DNA of 11,046 nucleotides. Source: Thomasclavelia sp. Lineage in GTDB: Bacteria > Bacillota_I > Bacilli_A > Erysipelotrichales > Erysipelotrichaceae. The stretch lies in contig JAHHTG010000036.1 of NCBI GenBank assembly GCA_020024765.1, positions 1-11,046 of the forward strand, given 5' to 3'. Below the pieces are notes generated by a model, which had not been told where the DNA came from, did not search any database, and saw nothing but the letters and a program-made list of their open reading frames with translations. The translations under genes were made by a program, and so were the position numbers. This document shows, piece by piece, positions 6,464 to 11,046 of this stretch (positions are counted from its first letter, which is position 1; each line of letters begins with the position of its first letter).

Positions 6464-8518
6464 ATGAATCAGGAGTTAGAAAGTTTATTTACTCCATGGA
6501 AGATTGGCAATTGCGAGATTAAGAATCGAATTGTGATGACATCAATGGGTGGGACATCGATTTTTGGATGGATGGAACCTCATCACTTCGATCAAGAAGC
6601 AGCCAATTTTTTAATGGAAAAAGCCAAAAATAATGTCGGCTTAATTCTGCCAGGAATTGCACCAGTGCGTAATATGCTCGGTGGCCAATGGCTTTATAAG
6701 GCTGATGGAGCATTTGAAAAATTGAAAGGATTCATGGACGAAATCCATAAAACAGATACTAAAATGTTTGTTCAATTGACTGCGGGTTTTGGTCGTTCTT
6801 TCTCGGTTAGTGCTCCGATGGAGATGATGGTTTCAAATCCGATACTAAAAGCGATTAGCAAGCCAATCTTTGATGTGGAAAGATTGTGTGCAGGTCCTAG
6901 CGAAGCACCAAATCGCTGGAGCGATAAAGTACCTTCGCGTCCTTTAACTGTTCAAGAAATTCATGATTTGGTTGATGGTTTTGCGAAGACGGCTAAGAAA
7001 TGTCAAGAAGCCGGTGTCGATGGTGTTGAAATCCATGCTGTTCATGAGGGATATCTAATTGATCAGTTCACATTAGGCTATACAAATCATCGTACAGATG
7101 AATATGGTGGTTCATTTGAGAACCGCTATCGTTTCCCTGTGGAAATCGTTAAAGCTATTAAAAAGGTCTGTGGTGATGATTATCCCGTATCATTAAGATA
7201 TTCAGTAGTTTCTTATGCTAAGGGGTATCGCGAAGGGGCGTTACCGGGTGAAGAATACGTTGAAGTCGGTCGTGATATGGAAGAGAGTGAAAAAGCAGCG
7301 AAATATCTTGAGGAAGCTGGTTATGATATGCTCAACTGTGATAACGGAACCTATGACTCGTGGTATTGGAGCCATCCACCTGTATATATGCCACAAAACT
7401 GTAACTTAGATGATGTTGCACATATCAAAAATTATGTCAATATTCCGGTGGTTGCAGCTGGCCGTATGGATCCATACACTGCAGCGAAAGCGATTAAAGA
7501 AGGCAAGATTGATGGTATGGGCGTTGCCCGTCAATTCTTAGCTGATACAGCATGGGTTACGAAACTCATGAATGATGAAGAAGCAGACATTAGACCATGT
7601 ATTTGCTGTCATAATGGTTGTTTCACGATGGCACACTATAAAGGTGTCGCTAATGATCAAAATCCACTAGATGCGATGCACATGGCAAGATGCGCCATTA
7701 ATCCAGAAACTATGCAATCAAAAAAATATAAGATTGTGAAGACGAATAATCCAAAACATATCGCAATTATTGGTGGTGGCATTGGTGGTATGGAAGTGGC
7801 GAGAGTTTGTGCTTTAAGAGGCCATAAAGCGACAATTTATGAAAAGTCAGATCATTTAGGCGGTGTCTTTGTAGCAGCCGCAGCTCCAAATTTCAAAGAA
7901 AAAGATCGCGAATTAATTGCTTGGTATAAACGTGAAATGAATAAACTTGCCATCGAGATTAAATTTAATACCGAGATTCATGATTTAAGTGAGATTAAGG
8001 CTGATGAAATTGTGATTGCGACAGGTGCAACACCACGCGTGATTAACAGCTTGCCTGGCTTTGATAAAACTATCGAAGCTTGTGAATATCTACTTAAAGA
8101 AAAGAATGTTGGTGATAATGTCGTTGTCGTAGGTGGTGGTTTGACTGGCTGTGAAATTGCATATGACTTGTTCTTGCAAGGTAAGTATCCAACTATCGTT
8201 GAAATGAAGAACGACTTAATTACGGTTCCTGGAGTATGTTTGGCAAACAGTTCATTCTTGCGTGATTTCTTTAAATTGCATGCTGTACCAGTACATCTAG
8301 AGACAATCGTTGAAAAAATCAATGATCATAGTGTTAGTGTTAAACATAAGGATGGCAGTGTAGAAGAAATCCCTTGTGACAATGTGATTATGTCGATTGG
8401 TTATAATCCTAATCCGTTGATTAAGAATCGTAAATATCCATTGGTTGGTGATTGCAAGAAAGTTGGAAACTTACGAAATGTCATTTGGAATGCATGGGAT
8501 GTTGCAATGAAATTATAA
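6464..8518 (+). CDS. Old Yellow Enzyme-type NAD(P)H:flavin oxidoreductase with Fe-S and FAD domains
   Basis: This 684-residue protein has the 2,4-dienoyl-CoA reductase/enoate reductase architecture. Residues 1-375 form an FMN-binding TIM barrel (NRIVMTSMGG 21-30; EIHAVHEGYL 189-198; YGGSFENRYRF shortly after). Next comes a 4Fe-4S motif with Cys379, Cys382, Cys386 and Cys410. An FAD/NAD(P) part follows with Rossmann motifs GGGIGG (437-442) and GGGLTG (557-562) and a late VGD element. Such enzymes pass electrons from NAD(P)H through FAD and the cluster to FMN and reduce an activated C=C bond; relatives act on dienoyl-CoAs, cinnamate-like enoates, steroids and bile acids. Oddities are one extra residue between the active-site His pair and the Gly-Tyr, a Gly where many OYEs carry a redox-tuning Cys, and a long gap to the fourth cluster Cys. 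It is cytosolic and monocistronic. GGGGG lies eight bases before the ATG. The substrate is unknown. Confidence 0.88.
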   Translation: MNQELESLFTPWKIGNCEIKNRIVMTSMGGTSIFGWMEPHHFDQEAANFLMEKAKNNVGLILPGIAPVRNMLGGQWLYKADGAFEKLKGFMDEIHKTDTKMFVQLTAGFGRSFSVSAPMEMMVSNPILKAISKPIFDVERLCAGPSEAPNRWSDKVPSRPLTVQEIHDLVDGFAKTAKKCQEAGVDGVEIHAVHEGYLIDQFTLGYTNHRTDEYGGSFENRYRFPVEIVKAIKKVCGDDYPVSLRYSVVSYAKGYREGALPGEEYVEVGRDMEESEKAAKYLEEAGYDMLNCDNGTYDSWYWSHPPVYMPQNCNLDDVAHIKNYVNIPVVAAGRMDPYTAAKAIKEGKIDGMGVARQFLADTAWVTKLMNDEEADIRPCICCHNGCFTMAHYKGVANDQNPLDAMHMARCAINPETMQSKKYKIVKTNNPKHIAIIGGGIGGMEVARVCALRGHKATIYEKSDHLGGVFVAAAAPNFKEKDRELIAWYKREMNKLAIEIKFNTEIHDLSEIKADEIVIATGATPRVINSLPGFDKTIEACEYLLKEKNVGDNVVVVGGGLTGCEIAYDLFLQGKYPTIVEMKNDLITVPGVCLANSSFLRDFFKLHAVPVHLETIVEKINDHSVSVKHKDGSVEEIPCDNVIMSIGYNPNPLIKNRKYPLVGDCKKVGNLRNVIWNAWDVAMKL

Positions 8519-8520
8519 TT

Positions 8521-8547
8521 AAAAAGACCAGTGTTACTGGTCTTTTT
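8521..8547 (+). terminator. Intrinsic terminator of the reductase gene
   Basis: A perfect 12-bp stem (8521-8532 with 8536-8547) with a three-base GTT loop ends in five T residues. It starts two bases after the stop codon. Its A-rich left arm would also give some termination on the opposite strand. Confidence 0.9.
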
Positions 8548-8680
8548 ATGTTTAAGGTTAATTTTATTTTACGTATTGAATCAGCAAATGAATTACTTAT
8601 TTTTAATAAATATTTGTAAATGAAGGTACTGACGAAGAAGAGATTTATTTTATTGTGAAGACAATATATTTGTGAAAAAA

Positions 8681-8710
8681 TATGACAAAGCGTCATAGAT
8701 ATATTATAAT
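8681..8710 (+). promoter_or_regulatory. Promoter of the antiporter gene with palindrome over the -35 box
   Basis: ATGACA (8682-8687) and a consensus TATAAT (8705-8710) are separated by 17 bases, giving a start near 8717. A perfect 6-bp inverted repeat, TATGAC-AAAGC-GTCATA (8681-8697), lies over the -35 box, the position expected for a repressor operator. The remaining gap from 8548 to 8680 is AT-rich and holds nothing I can name. Confidence 0.65.
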
Positions 8711-8751
8711 ATATATTACTGTTCAAAAATATAACGCAAGAAAGGCTGTTT

Positions 8752-10356
8752 ATGAAATATTTAAAGAAACATTCGTCATTAGTTAAACCGGCAATCTTGA
8801 TCGTCTTTGTACTTGTATTGATTATTTTAGTTATGAATCCAAATACACCAGTTTATGGTAGTTATTTGTCTTTAATTCCTGCTTTTGTTTCAATCATTTT
8901 AGCTTTAATTACTAAAGAAGTGTACAGTTCTTTGTTCGTAGGGATTGTTGTAGGCGGTTTAATTTTTTCTCGTTTCTCATTTGAAGGAACTCTTATTCAC
9001 ATCTTTGATGAAGGTATTCTAAATGTCTTAACACAAAGAAGTAATGTTGCAATCATCTTCTTCTTGATTTTATTGGGCTCGATTGTTGCAATGATGAATA
9101 AATCTGGCGCAACTGAGCATTTTGGTGAATGGGCTTTAACTCATATTAAAACTAAAAGACAATCTGAATTGGCAACGATTTTATTAGGTATCTTAATTTT
9201 TGTTGATGATAATTTTAATTGTTTAACGGTTGGTAGTGTTATGAAACCGATTACCGATAAGTTTAAGGTTTCGCGTGAGAAATTAGCTTATTTAATCGAT
9301 TCAACAGCAGCGCCAGTTTGCATTATTGCGCCAATTTCTTCATGGGCTGCAGCTGTATCCGGATTTGTTGCAAGTGGCGATGGTTTTATGACTTTTGTTC
9401 GCACAATTCCTTATAATTTCTATGCTTTATTCACGATTGTCATGGTTTTTGCATTAGCGATAATGAAGGTTGATTTCGGCTCGATGTTAGAAGCTGAGAT
9501 TAGTGTGATTAATCAAACGAGTGAAGTTGAAGATGTAACTGTATCAGAACACGAAACTAAGAAAGTAAATACAAAGAAGGGTCATATCTATGATTTAATC
9601 TTACCGATTATTGTGTTAATTCTTTGCTGTACATTCGGAATTTTATATACCGGTGGTTTCTTTAAAGGCAATTCCTTCTTTGATAGTTTCTCAAATGGTG
9701 ATGCTTCTTTAGGCTTGATGTATGGTAGTTTTATTGCCTTGATTTTTACAATTATTTTCTATGTTGTTCGAAATATTGTCTCATTTGAAGATTGTATGAT
9801 TTGCATTGAAGAAGGTTTCAAAATTATGGTCCCTGCAATTATGATTTTAGTTCTTGCTTGGACTTTAAAATCGATGACTGATAGTCTTGGCTCAACAGCC
9901 TTTATTAAAGGTATGATTGGCAATTATCTTGAGGTTTTCTCGATGTTTATCCTGGCTTTTATGTTTGTAATTGGAGCAGTCATCGCCTTTGCGACTGGCA
10001 CTTCTTGGGGTACTTTCGGAATTCTCATCCCAATGGTTATCAACATTTTTGAAGGCAGTGGCAGTGATATCATGATTATTTCGATGAGCGCTTGTATGGC
10101 GGGTGCTATTTGTGGTGATCACTCTTCACCGATTTCAGATACAACAATTATGGCATCTTCAGGGGCTGGATGTAATCATATTAATCACGTGACGACACAA
10201 ATCCCATATGCTTTAGTAGTTGCGAGTGTTTCCTTGGGCGCTTATTTATTAACGGCTATTACACATAATGCTTTAATTATTCTTGCACTAGGTACAGCAA
10301 CGATTATCGGAATTTTATATTTAATTAAATTGCGTCAAAGACGAAATAATATTTAA
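8752..10356 (+). CDS. NhaC-family Na+/H+ antiporter
   Basis: This 534-residue polytopic membrane protein belongs to the Na_H_antiporter/NhaC family, which exchanges Na+ for H+ and in some members carries metabolites such as malate/lactate. Family blocks visible are FVDDNFNCLTVGSVMKPITD (150-169), STAAPVCIIAPISSWAA (184-200), ATGTSWGTFGILIP (414-427) and GDHSSPISDTTIMASSGAG (455-473), followed by HINHVTTQIPYA. Acidic, Asn and Ser/Thr residues inside these segments are those expected to line the ion path. A hydrophilic loop (about 245-278) divides the protein into two halves. Around 11-12 membrane segments are apparent; there is no cleavable signal peptide. AAGAAAGG (8738-8745) lies six bases before the ATG. 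It has its own promoter with an operator-like palindrome and its own terminator. Lying near a Na+ symporter, it could restore the Na+ gradient, but that link is inferred. NhaC versus a metabolite antiporter cannot be decided. Confidence 0.87.
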   Translation: MKYLKKHSSLVKPAILIVFVLVLIILVMNPNTPVYGSYLSLIPAFVSIILALITKEVYSSLFVGIVVGGLIFSRFSFEGTLIHIFDEGILNVLTQRSNVAIIFFLILLGSIVAMMNKSGATEHFGEWALTHIKTKRQSELATILLGILIFVDDNFNCLTVGSVMKPITDKFKVSREKLAYLIDSTAAPVCIIAPISSWAAAVSGFVASGDGFMTFVRTIPYNFYALFTIVMVFALAIMKVDFGSMLEAEISVINQTSEVEDVTVSEHETKKVNTKKGHIYDLILPIIVLILCCTFGILYTGGFFKGNSFFDSFSNGDASLGLMYGSFIALIFTIIFYVVRNIVSFEDCMICIEEGFKIMVPAIMILVLAWTLKSMTDSLGSTAFIKGMIGNYLEVFSMFILAFMFVIGAVIAFATGTSWGTFGILIPMVINIFEGSGSDIMIISMSACMAGAICGDHSSPISDTTIMASSGAGCNHINHVTTQIPYALVVASVSLGAYLLTAITHNALIILALGTATIIGILYLIKLRQRRNNI

Positions 10357-10379
10357 GCCAATGATTACATTGGCTTTTT
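10355..10379 (+). terminator. Intrinsic terminator of the antiporter gene
   Basis: A perfect 9-bp stem (10355-10363 with 10368-10376) with an ATTA loop runs into five T residues (10375-10379). The left arm includes the last two bases of the antiporter's stop codon. Confidence 0.88.
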
Positions 10380-10438
10380 AAATACCTTAAACATCCGTGA
10401 ATTTTAATTGTGAATGTCATGAGGCTAAAATATCTAGA

Positions 10439-10447
10439 TGATATAAT
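10439..10447 (+). promoter_or_regulatory. Extended -10 promoter of the aminotransferase gene
   Basis: TGATATAAT is a perfect extended -10 element (TG, one base, TATAAT at 10442-10447). Transcription would start near 10454, and GGGAGG (10463-10468) follows before the ATG at 10475. There is no good -35 at normal spacing. Confidence 0.6.
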
Positions 10448-10474
10448 TAAAGTGTTATTGATGGGAGGTAATGT

Positions 10475-11046
10475 ATGAAAATCGCAAAATTTGGAGTCGA
10501 AGACTTTTTAAATGTCTACGAAAATGATGCTGAATGGGATATTGCAGGCAGTTCAATTGCTTCAATGACTTTAGAGGAAATTATTGCATGTGGTGATAAA
10601 ACGAAAGCAGAGGTTATCAATGATTTAATGTGCAAGACGATGAATTATGGCTGGATTGAAGGATCGCCAGAATTCAAAGAGGAAGTCGCTAAACTTTATG
10701 CGCATGTTCATGCTTCACAAATTTTACAAACCAATGGTGCTACAGGCGCGAATTTTTTGGCATTATATGCATTGCTAGAACCAGGTGATCATGTGATTGC
10801 TTTAAATCCCACTTACCAACAAATGCAAGATATTCCGAGATCTTTAGGATGTGATGTGGATTTATGGAATATTTATGAAGATAATAATTGGTTGCCAAAA
10901 CTTGATGAATTAAAAGTCTTAATTCGTCCTAATACCAAAATGATTACTTTATGTAACGCGAATAATCCGACAGGTGCCGTCATGGAACGACCGTTTTTGC
11001 AAGAAATTGTTAATATGGCTAAAGAAGTAGGTGCTTATATCTTGGT
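10475..11046 (+). CDS. PLP-dependent aminotransferase, class I/II (5' part)
   Basis: The first 190 codons of a fold-type I aminotransferase are present; the gene continues past the window, so the Schiff-base lysine is not seen. Landmarks are MNYGWIEGSPEF (56-67), where class I enzymes have their YxxxxG-type substrate loop; NGATGAN (87-93), the cofactor phosphate-binding turn; EPGDHV (102-107); NPTYQQ (111-116) with Tyr114 placed to stack on the PLP ring; and NANNPTG (161-167), whose Asn164 matches the conserved Asn that contacts the PLP hydroxyl. The start is set by GGGAGG six bases upstream. An ATG at 10471 is in another frame. It begins about 95 bases after a terminator and has its own promoter, so it is a separate unit. 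Donor and acceptor substrates cannot be named. Confidence 0.87.
   Translation, partial: MKIAKFGVEDFLNVYENDAEWDIAGSSIASMTLEEIIACGDKTKAEVINDLMCKTMNYGWIEGSPEFKEEVAKLYAHVHASQILQTNGATGANFLALYALLEPGDHVIALNPTYQQMQDIPRSLGCDVDLWNIYEDNNWLPKLDELKVLIRPNTKMITLCNANNPTGAVMERPFLQEIVNMAKEVGAYIL

Noticed and set aside
7978..8322. 114-codon open frame antisense to the FAD domain of the reductase
   Set aside because: It overlaps the second Rossmann motif region of a well-supported gene, and no independent evidence exists.
6464..8518. Naming the reductase as a bile-acid, bilirubin, cinnamate or dienoyl-CoA reductase
   Set aside because: The architecture is shared by all of these, and no substrate-specific residues or pathway partners are visible in the window.
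8481..8726. 81-codon open frame on the minus strand across the reductase terminator and antiporter promoter
   Set aside because: It runs through a perfect terminator hairpin and a consensus promoter, and its composition is that of AT-rich noncoding DNA.
4918..10356. Treating the symporter, reductase and antiporter as one operon
   Set aside because: The symporter and reductase are each followed by an intrinsic terminator, and the reductase and antiporter each have a promoter of their own.

Overview
The window is AT-rich, uses the standard bacterial code (TGA is a stop and Trp is TGG), and has short, compact, mostly single-gene transcription units with strong intrinsic terminators. A classical lipoprotein signal and purine-rich Shine-Dalgarno sites, several of them GGGG-type, fit a low-GC Gram-positive anaerobe (Bacillota). 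A gut or host-associated lineage such as the Erysipelotrichales is a guess from overall gene flavour and was not tested. I see no insertion sequence, prophage, CRISPR array, tRNA or rRNA.

Layout. 1-250: AT-rich leader with a good promoter. 251-784 (+): small lipoprotein of unknown function. 849-904: multi-stem bidirectional terminator. 919-1854 (-): diacylglycerol/lipid kinase family protein. 2076-3023 (+): alpha/beta hydrolase of the acyl-CoA thioester hydrolase/BAAT C-terminal family. 3027-3066: bidirectional terminator. 3073-4560 (-): HerA-like (DUF853/YjgR) ATPase whose original 5' end appears to be cut off by a one-base deletion. 4918-6270 (+): sodium:neurotransmitter symporter (NSS) family amino-acid transporter. 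6464-8518 (+): large Old Yellow Enzyme-type flavin/Fe-S/FAD reductase. 8752-10356 (+): NhaC-type Na+/H+ antiporter. 10475-11046 (+): 5' part of a class I/II PLP aminotransferase that runs off the window.

How the genes might work together. The right half combines a Na+-coupled amino-acid importer, an enoate/dienoyl-type reductase, a Na+/H+ antiporter and an aminotransferase. This would suit amino-acid uptake, deamination or transamination and reductive disposal of electrons, with Na+ export restoring the gradient. Each gene has its own terminator and a recognisable or likely promoter, so this is a neighbourhood and not an operon; the functional link is inference only. The most concrete oddities are the frameshifted start of the HerA-like gene, perfect inverted repeats on the -35 boxes of the reductase and antiporter promoters, and active-site and cluster-spacing variations in the reductase. 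I do not see a clearly new multi-gene system.
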